Below are positions 1 to 8,370 of a stretch of 44,922 nt of DNA, piece by piece (position 1 is the first letter of the stretch; every line of letters begins with the position of its first letter). Below the pieces are notes generated by a model, which was not told the DNA's origin, made no database searches, and saw only the letters and a list, made by a program, of their open reading frames with translations. The stretch covers positions 1 through 44,922 of the forward strand of contig CALFBF010000003.1 of the NCBI GenBank assembly GCA_937949965.1. The letters run 5' to 3'. The stretch comes from an uncultured Roseibacillus sp. (lineage in GTDB: Bacteria; Verrucomicrobiota; Verrucomicrobiia; Verrucomicrobiales; Akkermansiaceae). The position numbers and the translations under genes are program-made.

Positions 1-264
1 GCCGCTATCGGTGCTGCAGGCGGGGCGATCTTAGGAGGAATCGTCGGGAACAACGTTGGGGATCGCAATGCCACTAGAGGAGCATTGATCGGAGGTATCC
101 TAGGCGGTGCTGGAGGAGCGGCGATTGGAAACAACAAGGACCTACAGCAAGGCCGTGGTTACACCGTCCAACAACAGAACCCCCAAGGCGCACCTCAGCA
201 AGTCTTCCCGCGCCAGCAACAAGGCTTCCCTCAACAGCAGCAGCAACCTTTCTTTGGTCGATAA
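1..264 (+). CDS. Glycine-zipper protein, C-terminal part (5' end outside window)
   Basis: The reading frame is open from base 1 and ends at TAA 262-264, so only the last 87 residues are visible. The first ~45 residues are a Gly/Ala-rich glycine-zipper pattern (AAIGAAGGAILGGIVGNN, then GALIGGILGGAGGAAIGNN), as in glycine-zipper 2TM / 17-kDa-antigen-like envelope proteins. It ends in a Gln-rich tail (QQQGFPQQQQQPFFGR). Glycine zippers usually form a helical hairpin in the outer or inner membrane; the exact role is unknown. The N-terminus, probably a signal or lipoprotein peptide, is off the window. A strong intrinsic terminator follows about 30 bases after the stop. Family-level call only. Confidence 0.75.
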   Translation, partial: AAIGAAGGAILGGIVGNNVGDRNATRGALIGGILGGAGGAAIGNNKDLQQGRGYTVQQQNPQGAPQQVFPRQQQGFPQQQQQPFFGR

Positions 265-293
265 GACAACTCTCGCTTCCCACACTCAGTTTT

Positions 294-328
294 TAAAAAG
301 CCTCGTTTATCACGAGGCTTTTTTTTCC
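294..328 (+). terminator. Rho-independent terminator after the glycine-zipper gene
   Basis: A GCCTCG stem, short TTTATCA loop and CGAGGC stem are followed by eight T residues and flanked by A-rich sequence on the 5' side. This is a textbook intrinsic terminator, about 30 nt after the stop codon at 264. Confidence 0.88.
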
Positions 329-456
329 CAGCAATCACCCATAGCAAGTTCTACATTGATGAAAATTTTTCCAAAAAAGAAGATTTTCCCTTGATGATCG
401 AAAAATCTGGGAATGAAACCATCTGCAAGGCATCCTAGTAGACAACTACACAAGAC

Positions 457-2622
457 ATGAAATTAATTCCTTATTTACTCACCATCTTCCTCTCCCTCAC
501 GGGTTACGCCCTCGGAGAAGAAGTCGATCCCTTTAGTCTGCCGAGTGCAAAGACTATTGCGAAGAAGAAAGACGACAACAAAACGCAAACTTCTCTCATC
601 TCCGAAGTTTCTAGTATCAAAGCAGGCGAACCCTTTACAGTTGCCTTAAAACTCGAACACGCCGAAGGCCACCACAGCTACTATGTGAACACCGGACTCA
701 TTGGCGATGTCCTCACAACTGAGTGGACTCTACCGGAAGGATTCACTGCCGAATATATCGGATGGCCCACTCCTCATCTCAGCCAATCCTTTGGTTATAA
801 CACCATCGGATATGAAGGAACGATTCATCACCTTTATGAAATTACTCCTTCCAAAAGCATAAATATAGGAGAAAAAGTTCAACTCGCCCTGCAAGCAAAG
901 TGGCAGATTTGTGACAACAAAGGTTGTATCTCCGAAAAGGCAAGCGAGACCTTGACCCTTAACGTTGCAGAATCTGCTAAAAAAGATTCTGCGCAAGCTG
1001 ATGAGTTCAAAAAAGCGCGCGCTCATTATCCCAAAAAAGATCATAACTTAGAGATTACGGCTCACGAAGTGAGTGACGTTATTACCATTCAATTCTCTCC
1101 TGCCGCAAACCTTAAAACTGAGAGCCTTCAGTTCTTTGATAATGACGAACAGGTCAGCGTGCAAGCAGACCATGTCGCGACTCAAGATGGCGATACTATC
1201 ACTCTCAAAGTTCCTCGTAACAAAGGAAACGACTTTGCCGAAGCTGGTCCTGTCCTCGATAAAGTAAGCGGCATTCTTTCCGATGGGAAAAACGCTTACT
1301 ACATCTCTGCTCCCTTCAGCAAAGCTCCCGAAGAGAAAACTCCCGTCACGCTCTCAGGCATCCTCCCCATCTTAGGCGGCATGTTCATCGGCGGACTCAT
1401 CCTCAACCTCATGCCTTGTGTCTTCCCCGTTATCGGAATCAAGATCATGGGCTTTGTTGATCAAGCTGGTCACGATCGTAAGAAGGTCATGATGCACGGT
1501 CTCGCCTTCGCTGGCGGTGTCTTCGCTAGCTTCTGGTTGCTCTGCATCATCATGCTGTTAGGCGGCATTAAGAACTGGGGTGGTCAGTTAGAGAGCCCCA
1601 TGGTCATGCTCACTCTCATCATCGTCATGCTCCTCCTCGCCATGAACATGTATGGCGTCTTCGAAATCGGTGCGAGTGCCACTGGTGTCGGTTCCAAGCT
1701 CAGCAGCAAGGACGGACTTGGTGGTTCATTCTTCTCCGGAGTCCTCGCCACCGTTGTTGCTACTCCTTGTTCGGCCCCCTTCTTGGGAGCTGCCCTTGGT
1801 GCCGCGGTTGCTCTTCCTACCTTCTGGTTCTTCCTCTCCTTCACCGTAATGGCGGCCGGACTCTCTCTCCCTTACCTCACCCTCTCGGCCTTCCCGAACT
1901 TGGTAAAGAAGCTTCCTCGCCCTGGTGCATGGATGGAGTCCTTCAAGCAGGGAATGTCCTTCCTCCTCTTCGCAACTGTCGGTTACTTGCTCTGGGTTTA
2001 CTCTGCTCAGGTTTTCGACCAAGACTACGGTCAGAAAGGTCTCTTCGTTATGATTGGCCTTTCCCTCATCGGAGCAGCTGGTTGGGTCTGGGGTCGTTGG
2101 ACCACTCCTATCCGTAAGAACAGAACCAAGTGGATTGCACGTGGCACAACTGTAGCACTCTTCGCGGCTGGTTTCATTCTTGCCAAACCAAGCAACGAAG
2201 CTGCTACTGATAACCTCATAACAATCGAGTGGGAAAAGTGGACCAAGGAAAAAGAGCAAGCCCTCCTCGCGGAAGGACGCCCCGTCTTTGTCGACTTCAC
2301 CGCCAAGTGGTGCCTCACTTGCCAGGTCAACAAAAAGAATGCTTACACCAAAGAAGTGATCGACTTGATGAACCAGCACGACATCGTTTTCCTCAAGGCA
2401 GACAAGACCACGACAAACGAAAAAATTGATAGCGAAATCAGCCGCCTTGGTCGCTCTGCTATCCCAGTGAACGTGCTCTACACACCCGAGGAAAAAACTC
2501 CTAACATCACTCCTGAACTTCTCACTCCAGGATATCTCATCGACTTGGTGGGCGACAAGTTAGGAGACGCACCTGCACAAACCGTAGACCATTCCAGCAG
2601 TAGCGAAGTCGCCGTTCGCTAG
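457..2622 (+). CDS. dsbD: Thiol:disulfide interchange protein DsbD
   Basis: This inner-membrane reductase passes electrons from cytoplasmic thioredoxin to periplasmic thiol proteins. The 721 residues show all three DsbD parts. There is a signal peptide (1-20) and an alpha domain with a Cys pair at C152 and C157 (ICDNKGC, spaced like the family). A multi-pass beta domain carries the two membrane cysteines in LMPCVFP (C321) and TPCSAPF (C438). A C-terminal thioredoxin domain carries the CxxC motif WCLTC (C619/C622). The protein is longer than E. coli DsbD (~565 aa) because the N-terminal and linker regions are larger. It stands between two terminators, so it is probably monocistronic. No Shine-Dalgarno is visible before the ATG. 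Confidence 0.93.
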   Translation: MKLIPYLLTIFLSLTGYALGEEVDPFSLPSAKTIAKKKDDNKTQTSLISEVSSIKAGEPFTVALKLEHAEGHHSYYVNTGLIGDVLTTEWTLPEGFTAEYIGWPTPHLSQSFGYNTIGYEGTIHHLYEITPSKSINIGEKVQLALQAKWQICDNKGCISEKASETLTLNVAESAKKDSAQADEFKKARAHYPKKDHNLEITAHEVSDVITIQFSPAANLKTESLQFFDNDEQVSVQADHVATQDGDTITLKVPRNKGNDFAEAGPVLDKVSGILSDGKNAYYISAPFSKAPEEKTPVTLSGILPILGGMFIGGLILNLMPCVFPVIGIKIMGFVDQAGHDRKKVMMHGLAFAGGVFASFWLLCIIMLLGGIKNWGGQLESPMVMLTLIIVMLLLAMNMYGVFEIGASATGVGSKLSSKDGLGGSFFSGVLATVVATPCSAPFLGAALGAAVALPTFWFFLSFTVMAAGLSLPYLTLSAFPNLVKKLPRPGAWMESFKQGMSFLLFATVGYLLWVYSAQVFDQDYGQKGLFVMIGLSLIGAAGWVWGRWTTPIRKNRTKWIARGTTVALFAAGFILAKPSNEAATDNLITIEWEKWTKEKEQALLAEGRPVFVDFTAKWCLTCQVNKKNAYTKEVIDLMNQHDIVFLKADKTTTNEKIDSEISRLGRSAIPVNVLYTPEEKTPNITPELLTPGYLIDLVGDKLGDAPAQTVDHSSSSEVAVR

Positions 2623-2640
2623 TCAGACTCTCATTTATTT

Positions 2641-2686
2641 CCGCCTGATTAGTCGCGCTCTTGCGATTAATCAGGCGTTTTTTTTA
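2641..2686 (+). terminator. Rho-independent terminator after dsbD
   Basis: A long stem (CGCCTGATTA ... TTAATCAGGCG, with an inner GTCGC/GCGA pairing) is followed by eight T residues and sits 20-60 nt after the dsbD stop. It is a strong intrinsic terminator. Confidence 0.9.
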
Positions 2687-2728
2687 AACTCTTCTTTCAA
2701 TTTATTACTCTGCTATGCTTTTAAAGTC

Positions 2729-3223
2729 ATGTCTCGGTCATTATATTTCTCTTTTTTCGCTATCCTCACCAGCTGTGTCGGACACAGTCAAACTGATACT
2801 GCGACCCCTCCCCTTATTACCCCACCACAGCCACCTGTGACAGACGCTGAACCAGCGCTTAAACCTAAACTAATTGCAGGACAGTATACCGTGCAGCGGA
2901 CCGAACACGGGAAAATGTCGTGGTACTCAGTAAAAACGAATGGTGGAACCAAAACCGCTTCCGGCAAACCTTTTTCTAACAACGGAGCCACTGCCGCTCA
3001 TAAAAAAATTAACTTCGGAACTAAAGTGCGAGTCACCAATCTCCGTAACGGTCGTTCTGAGATTGTCACCATCACTGATCGAGGTCCCTTCATCAAAGGT
3101 CGTATTATCGATGTTTCTATCGGAACTGCTCGCAAACTCGATTTCATTAACGACGGAGTCGTTCCCTGCAAGGTCGAGATTCTCACCAAACCTTCCGAGA
3201 AACCATCATTCCTGCCTAATTAA
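2729..3223 (+). CDS. rlpA: RlpA-like septal-ring lytic transglycosylase lipoprotein
   Basis: A 164-aa protein with a lipoprotein signal (hydrophobic 4-14, lipobox AILTSC, acylated Cys16), then a Pro/Thr-rich linker and a double-psi beta-barrel from about residue 60. Hallmarks of RlpA/DPBB are visible in order: MSWYS, TASGKPF, TAAHKKINFGTKVRVTNLRNG, and TDRGPFIKGRIIDVS with the expected catalytic Asp. RlpA proteins cleave denuded peptidoglycan glycans at the division site and are anchored in the outer membrane. No SPOR domain is present, so septal targeting is uncertain. The 3' end overlaps the convergent GIY-YIG gene by 18 nt. A TGCTATGCT extended -10-like element lies only about 10-18 nt before the ATG. 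Confidence 0.88.
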   Translation: MSRSLYFSFFAILTSCVGHSQTDTATPPLITPPQPPVTDAEPALKPKLIAGQYTVQRTEHGKMSWYSVKTNGGTKTASGKPFSNNGATAAHKKINFGTKVRVTNLRNGRSEIVTITDRGPFIKGRIIDVSIGTARKLDFINDGVVPCKVEILTKPSEKPSFLPN

Positions 3224-3499
3224 GGCTAGTTTCTGAGCTCGGCTCAACGCCTTAATGCGAAACTCTTCCTTACTAGCCTCTGAGCGTGTTCCAATCTCCT
3301 GCTGGTAGACTAGCTTCAAAGGCAACCGTCCACGCACGTATTTAGCAGCCCTTGGCCCTTGAAGTTGATGTTCTCTGAAACGACGCCCAACGTCAGTAGC
3401 GATTCCCGTATAGAGGCTGCCGTCACCGCAAGCAATGAGGTATACCCACCAACCAACCTGCGAACTTCCAGAGTTCTTACTCATCGCATTTTTTGGCAA
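3206..3499 (-). CDS. GIY-YIG nuclease-superfamily protein (YhbQ/UPF0213-like)
   Basis: A 97-aa single-domain GIY-YIG protein. The motif appears as VYLI...LYTGIA, followed by DVGRRFREH and a downstream Glu-containing helix (SKEEFRIKALSRAQK), closely following the YhbQ/UPF0213 pattern (YLI...LYTGIT...RR...H...). Members are predicted single-strand or repair-type nucleases of poorly defined function. The start could be the first ATG or Met6. It is transcribed with the CotH gene lying upstream on the same strand only in the sense that both are on the minus strand. The 3' end overlaps the rlpA 3' end by 18 nt. Confidence 0.85.
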   Translation of the reverse strand: MPKNAMSKNSGSSQVGWWVYLIACGDGSLYTGIATDVGRRFREHQLQGPRAAKYVRGRLPLKLVYQQEIGTRSEASKEEFRIKALSRAQKLALIRQE

Positions 3500-3520
3500 G
3501 GATGACTTAAGTTCGTAAAA

Positions 3521-6500
3521 TTACTCTTCGATGATTCTCTCCGCACGTAAGCGGTAGAAGCGTCGAGCTCCGACGCTTCCTGTCATATCCCGGTAAGTTA
3601 AAGTCTCAATATCATCGGCAGCAGTGGAAACGTCAGCTACTTCAGAAATCACTTCAGTAATACTTTCTAAATTTTCTCCAGCGAGCAGGAAATAGTTCAC
3701 ATCAATCGCATGAGCAGGGCGAGCACTCGTTACTGCAGAACGTCGATTATTACTCGCATCTTGCCACCAAACTAGGGAAATTCTGTTTTGATCAGAAGTA
3801 CGCGGATCGGTTCCGAATGCGTATTCCTCGAAGTTATTCCTACCATCTCCGTCTGGGTCAGCGGCAGGACCTGAAAGTAATTCGTCGTCACGTTCGACAG
3901 AGGTGAAGTGAAAATTATCCCAGCCAAAGTAAGCTTGTGCCACCTGATTGTCGGCAACCCCAGGGCTACCTTGAGCGGCAAGACTCAGTCCCCAAACTCT
4001 CGAGGAACCGTAGGCACTGTGAGCTTGATTTTCGAGTTCACGAACTACCAAGGACCGGCCATCACCATCACTATCAGGATACCAGCCGTCACGATAATCA
4101 AAATCCAGAATAACCTCCCCTACTCGGTCTAAAAGTTGGAGGCGCTCACCTCCATTAGCTAGCTCTCCTAAATAAGGTCCTACTACTGGAACAGTAACTC
4201 CAGAATAACGAAGTGCGAAAGCTGTTGGACGGCGTGCCAGAATCAAACGCTCACCAGCAGGCAAACTTATGGCAGGAAAGACAAACTCGATGCCATCACC
4301 AAAATAAGCTCCCTCTAGATCAATGGCTCCATCTGAGATATTACTAAGTTCGAGGTATTCGAAATCACTTTCATTAACTCCCAAAAGAGCAACCGATTCT
4401 GCTGCGGTTGGTTCAGCAGGATGATACTGAAGTTCTGAGATACGGAGTCCCTTTTGCGCTAAAGTCGGATCAGCTTCGTAAGTCAAACTTGCAATCAACT
4501 GCCCAGAACGGTCGCGGAGATTAACGGTCTCTCCACGTGCTGATAACTGACCTCGGTAGCCACCTTGAATCAGGCGACGTTGTCCTCCCCGAGGTCCCTC
4601 TGTGCGGTTACGAAAACTAAAGACATTCTTCACTACGTGAAGCAAACCTCGATAGCCCTCTGCAGCAGAACCAGAACCTGCCGGGATAACAGCTCCGCCT
4701 TGGAAAGTGTAATCAATTGCGCCATCTAAGGTCCACCCCGAGATATCGACTGCGGTAGAGAGCGTGTTTCTTAGAATGAGATATTCGGCATCTTGGGTGC
4801 CATTCGAGGGCAGAAAGTCAACCTCTTCAAAGACAATCGAATTAGGACCTACACTCTGAGGAAGATCAGGAAGTGGAGTGCCTCCCGACAACCCGGCACG
4901 CTGTAGAAGAGGGCGATCGGCTCCTTGATTAAACAAGAAATCTCTTCTTCCCGGTAAATACTCCCCAAGCACGCGGTCAACCTCCTGACGAGGGCGATTG
5001 TCGGCAAAATCCTCGTGATTACTCCAGCGAGCATGATCCCGGTCACCATCAGTCAGTGGCGAAGGATCAGCTACTTCAGGATCAACCAAGCTTACCAACT
5101 GGCGCATCCTCAGCTCTAAAGGACTATCAAGAGCACCTGGGGCTCCCAAAATCTCGTCCATTGCAGTACGCATCCGACGAACAAACATGTCTCGGAACTC
5201 GGGAGTACTGAAAATGAGATTATAGAGTCGATTATTACTATTCTGTCCTCTCAAGCGAACATCAGTGACGAGAGCGTCGTTGAAATACCTACCCATGCGA
5301 AGGTTCCCTCCGTTCCAAACATGGCCCTGACTAAGATCAACATCCCATACAATTGGCCGCCACAATCCACTTTCATTCGTATCACGGTATAAGTAGTAGT
5401 TCTTGTGTCCGTGGTCTGAATCTGAATTCAAAATGCGGGTTACCAAGTAATTGATCGTCGCAGGGATATCGACATTGTCGTAGGCGTATGTCAATCGAGC
5501 ATCAAAAGGGCGAGACTCATCAAGCTGGGCAGAAAAAAAGATGAGATCATTATTCGGCTCTTCCTTACGGGTCTTCTTATCTGGAAACTCACTTGGATCC
5601 GAATTATCGATTTTGTAGAACGAACCCTCGGGGTCGAGACCATTACGTTCTAACATTCGGTCGTCGCCATCTTCCATTAAGTCCATGACGCCATGAAAAT
5701 TACTATTAAGATGAACTCGAATGGGTTGACAAAAATGGTAAGGAGTTCCCATCCAACTCCCAATCTCATGCGAGAGCGTATTCCGGGTTTTAGTCTTATC
5801 GGCGTAGTTGGTTAGAAGGTTCAAATCCTTGACCTTCCGCTCACCATCAGCCCAGTCGAATCGATGGCCATCATTGGAGTCAAAATCGTAACTCTTCTTT
5901 GGAAAAGCTCGCGACGACTGGCCATGAATCTTGTGACCAATATTATCATAAAAATAGCCTCGGTAATACATCGATCCTCGGAAAGGTTCGATCACAGGTC
6001 CGGTCTCAGGAGCGCCTTCGACAAACCAATCCATGATTGGCAATTGACTCTGGGATTCATCACTCCGAGCAGCAACAGTTCCGAAGTACTCGGGAGAATC
6101 TTCTGGGTCTCGGAAGGCTGGCCATCGAGTGACGGTTCCCCGATTATCCTCAACCTCAAATCGCCAACGCAACATCTGGCCTCCACTAACGTTATTAGTC
6201 GGGAGCAACCCAGTGTAGACCCCGTCGCCAGCAGTCACATCGGCACCAAGTCCATTATCAGATAACGTGACTCCCGAAAGTTCGCTCTGATAGTCAACTC
6301 GTGGAATCACCCTGACTTCATCGACATCAAACCCAGTCTCTAACACCTCAATGGAAACCGTGAGCGGAGGACTTCCCGCATTGCCTGTTGGCCGCGGAAT
6401 ATTAGGATCTTCGGGGGCGGCATTAGAGATTAACGCGCCGAGGGTGACACGTTGTTCAAGAGAATTTGGACTCGGATTCCGGAGGTAACCGTATTCATCT

Positions 6501-7576
6501 GAATCCTCAAATGCGATCCCTACTACTTCGGGAAGCACCAAGAAATCACTACTACTTGCTGTCCGGTTGAGCCCTTGAATTGCTAATAAGTTATCACCTG
6601 CAACTAACGCTTTAGGATCGAGAGAAGTCTCGGTCCACTGTTGCCACTCTGCAAACTTTGCTAAGGAGTTTGCCCGTGAATTGTAAGCTAGAGTATTGGG
6701 CGCCCGAAAAGCCGCTACGGGTAAACTTGAGCCATTGAAGAAAACAGCTGCCCCATCCTCGTATCTGATCCGTAAAGTCAAAGAGGTGAACTGAGAAGGA
6801 TTTGGCACTTCAAACTTCATCCGCAGAAGAACAGAAGAATTCACATTCCTCATTTCGGCACGGATATCCGTTCCCACCAAAGAATTAAGCCGTCCATTGG
6901 TGTCGTATCCAATCCCAGTAATTGCCTGAGTCCAAGATGAGTCATCGAAGTTTAAATTCCGATTCCAACCACCACTACTGCCATGACCCAACTGACCAGC
7001 ACCCAAATTGAGCCCTAAGTATTGAGTTTGCGAAGTAGGGATGAGATAGCGACCTGCACTCCCGGTAGCGAGTAAAGTGGTCTCGCTAGCGACAATATCC
7101 CGACCATAGGAGACATCGCTAACCTGAGGAGGATACTCGGGAGAAAACTCCTGCACAACGGAAGGCAAACCGGAATTTGTGTCTGGTTGATAAATTCCTA
7201 AATACTCTCCTCCTCTCGAAAGCTTGAAATTCGTATGCAGAGGTTGTCCTGGCACTTGACGGTTCTTCCCAGAAGCCCAAATAAGAAGAGTATCGCCTTC
7301 TGCGAGGACGATCTCAGGGAAGGTCCACTTCGCCGGATTGGAATCGCTATCCGACAACCACCATCCAGTCAGATCAACACTTTCGGAACCAGAATTAAAA
7401 ATCTCAATCCAATCCTCTCGGTCACCATCTTCATCTCGAAGCCCAACGTCATTATCCGTTAAAAATTCGGAAATCACGATTTCACCGAAAAGCGGAGTCA
7501 CAAGTAAGGGAAAGAGAGAGAAGAGGGACGATTTCATGGTAAAAGATGGCAGTTTACTGAAAATCTTCATTATCAA
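3521..7576 (-). CDS. Secreted CotH-kinase / lamin-tail-domain giant protein
   Basis: A 1,351-residue secreted protein. After a signal peptide (either from the first Met or from Met14, ATG at 7537, MKSSLFSLFPLLVTPLFG), an N-terminal lamin-tail domain is evident (VISEFLTDNDVG...DWIEIFNSG...DLTGWWLSD). A jelly-roll-like region follows, then a CotH-type spore-coat kinase domain (SSRAFPKKSYDFDSNDG..., LLTNYADKTKTRNTLSHEIG, GVMDLMEDGDDRML, WRPIVWDVDLSQGHVW). A second lamin-tail domain (ISELQYHPAEPT...EYLELSNIS) comes next, and a DPDGDGRNNFEEYAFGTDP calcium-type repeat lies near the C-terminus. CotH domains are atypical kinases that phosphorylate secreted proteins; this architecture is common and expanded in Planctomycetes/Verrucomicrobia. 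The substrate is unknown. Confidence 0.9.
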   Translation of the reverse strand: MIMKIFSKLPSFTMKSSLFSLFPLLVTPLFGEIVISEFLTDNDVGLRDEDGDREDWIEIFNSGSESVDLTGWWLSDSDSNPAKWTFPEIVLAEGDTLLIWASGKNRQVPGQPLHTNFKLSRGGEYLGIYQPDTNSGLPSVVQEFSPEYPPQVSDVSYGRDIVASETTLLATGSAGRYLIPTSQTQYLGLNLGAGQLGHGSSGGWNRNLNFDDSSWTQAITGIGYDTNGRLNSLVGTDIRAEMRNVNSSVLLRMKFEVPNPSQFTSLTLRIRYEDGAAVFFNGSSLPVAAFRAPNTLAYNSRANSLAKFAEWQQWTETSLDPKALVAGDNLLAIQGLNRTASSSDFLVLPEVVGIAFEDSDEYGYLRNPSPNSLEQRVTLGALISNAAPEDPNIPRPTGNAGSPPLTVSIEVLETGFDVDEVRVIPRVDYQSELSGVTLSDNGLGADVTAGDGVYTGLLPTNNVSGGQMLRWRFEVEDNRGTVTRWPAFRDPEDSPEYFGTVAARSDESQSQLPIMDWFVEGAPETGPVIEPFRGSMYYRGYFYDNIGHKIHGQSSRAFPKKSYDFDSNDGHRFDWADGERKVKDLNLLTNYADKTKTRNTLSHEIGSWMGTPYHFCQPIRVHLNSNFHGVMDLMEDGDDRMLERNGLDPEGSFYKIDNSDPSEFPDKKTRKEEPNNDLIFFSAQLDESRPFDARLTYAYDNVDIPATINYLVTRILNSDSDHGHKNYYLYRDTNESGLWRPIVWDVDLSQGHVWNGGNLRMGRYFNDALVTDVRLRGQNSNNRLYNLIFSTPEFRDMFVRRMRTAMDEILGAPGALDSPLELRMRQLVSLVDPEVADPSPLTDGDRDHARWSNHEDFADNRPRQEVDRVLGEYLPGRRDFLFNQGADRPLLQRAGLSGGTPLPDLPQSVGPNSIVFEEVDFLPSNGTQDAEYLILRNTLSTAVDISGWTLDGAIDYTFQGGAVIPAGSGSAAEGYRGLLHVVKNVFSFRNRTEGPRGGQRRLIQGGYRGQLSARGETVNLRDRSGQLIASLTYEADPTLAQKGLRISELQYHPAEPTAAESVALLGVNESDFEYLELSNISDGAIDLEGAYFGDGIEFVFPAISLPAGERLILARRPTAFALRYSGVTVPVVGPYLGELANGGERLQLLDRVGEVILDFDYRDGWYPDSDGDGRSLVVRELENQAHSAYGSSRVWGLSLAAQGSPGVADNQVAQAYFGWDNFHFTSVERDDELLSGPAADPDGDGRNNFEEYAFGTDPRTSDQNRISLVWWQDASNNRRSAVTSARPAHAIDVNYFLLAGENLESITEVISEVADVSTAADDIETLTYRDMTGSVGARRFYRLRAERIIEE

Positions 7577-8046
7577 CGCGACCCCCCAATTCGCTTAGTC
7601 AATAAAGTAAAACTTAAGAAAAAGCATTTCCAGTAACTGACTTTCGAGAAAAATGATTCAAATTTTCTTAAACCAACAAAGAGTTGCAGAAATTGGGGAG
7701 CATTTTCTTGAAATGAGGCTATCGGAGGTGCTCTTAATAACAACTCAAGTCGCTTATAGAAGCGTAACCTCTTGAGCACAAACAGAAAAAAGATTTTGAT
7801 ACCGTTTTCGTCATGCCGAGGAGAAGTCAAAATAGCCGTTCTTACCCACAACCATCTCTCCCCGCAAAGACTTGCTCTGCTTGCATCTGGGGTAATATCA
7901 CTCGATAGTAACGAGAGATCCTACTTCCATATATTAACCTGTGTTCCCCCGAACTATCTTTGCTTTCAAAAATTCTTTTTCTATATTTTCTTTCCAACCC
8001 ACAACAATCGCTCTCTTTTTTATAAATATCACAACCTAATTAGGGC
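7577..8046. other. 470-bp AT-rich intergenic region
   Basis: This region separates the CotH gene from the small Cys-rich ORF. It is clearly AT-richer than its flanks, with runs of T/A. It holds only poor ORFs on both strands (low-complexity, Phe/Leu-rich or unconvincing composition) and I see no tRNA, strong hairpin or terminator. It must contain the promoter of the CotH gene, but I could not pick a convincing -35/-10 pair. Confidence 0.5.
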
Positions 8047-8277
8047 TCAAATTTGCGCCTTGAGCTGAGCGTGCTTGGCTTCGGTAGCTTTGCAAGGACT
8101 GGCTAAAGGCTTTCTCGAAAGACAAATGTTACGATCTTCACAGTAGTTCCGATTCGCGCAATTATTGCAGATGCTATCCGCAACATTGATTATGGAGTCG
8201 ACCGGTGAGAGATTTCGGTCTTTCACTTCGCCTAACAGCTCAAGACCTGTCAGGCAGGTGATAACACTCTCCGACAA
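8047..8277 (-). CDS. Small Cys-rich hypothetical protein
   Basis: A possible 76-aa protein that starts with TTG; no ATG exists in frame before the upstream stop. The N-terminal half looks like a normal soluble helix (TCLTGLELLGEVKDRN). The second half has four close cysteines in CNNCANRNYCEDRNIC plus one further Cys (SPCK), a spacing compatible with a metal site. Composition is protein-like and unlike a random frame, but the TTG start, a GAG-only ribosome site and the isolated position leave doubt. I do not recognise the family. It could also be a remnant whose 5' end has been lost. Confidence 0.4.
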   Translation of the reverse strand: MSESVITCLTGLELLGEVKDRNLSPVDSIINVADSICNNCANRNYCEDRNICLSRKPLASPCKATEAKHAQLKAQI

Positions 8278-8370
8278 GCTCTCAAACCATGGTGGCCGTT
8301 AACTTGACTCATAACCGCACTGTTTTTCGGGCAGATTCCGACGGAGGGTGTTCTTATTACAAAACAGTTC

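Noticed and set aside
1726-2379. A 217-codon open frame on the minus strand inside dsbD
   Set aside because: It is a shadow of the dsbD coding frame, and its translation is dominated by Glu/Gly/Arg runs.
7573-8068. Open frames on both strands in the AT-rich gap
   Set aside because: Phe/Leu/Lys-rich composition typical of translated AT-rich DNA, no ribosome site and no family resemblance.
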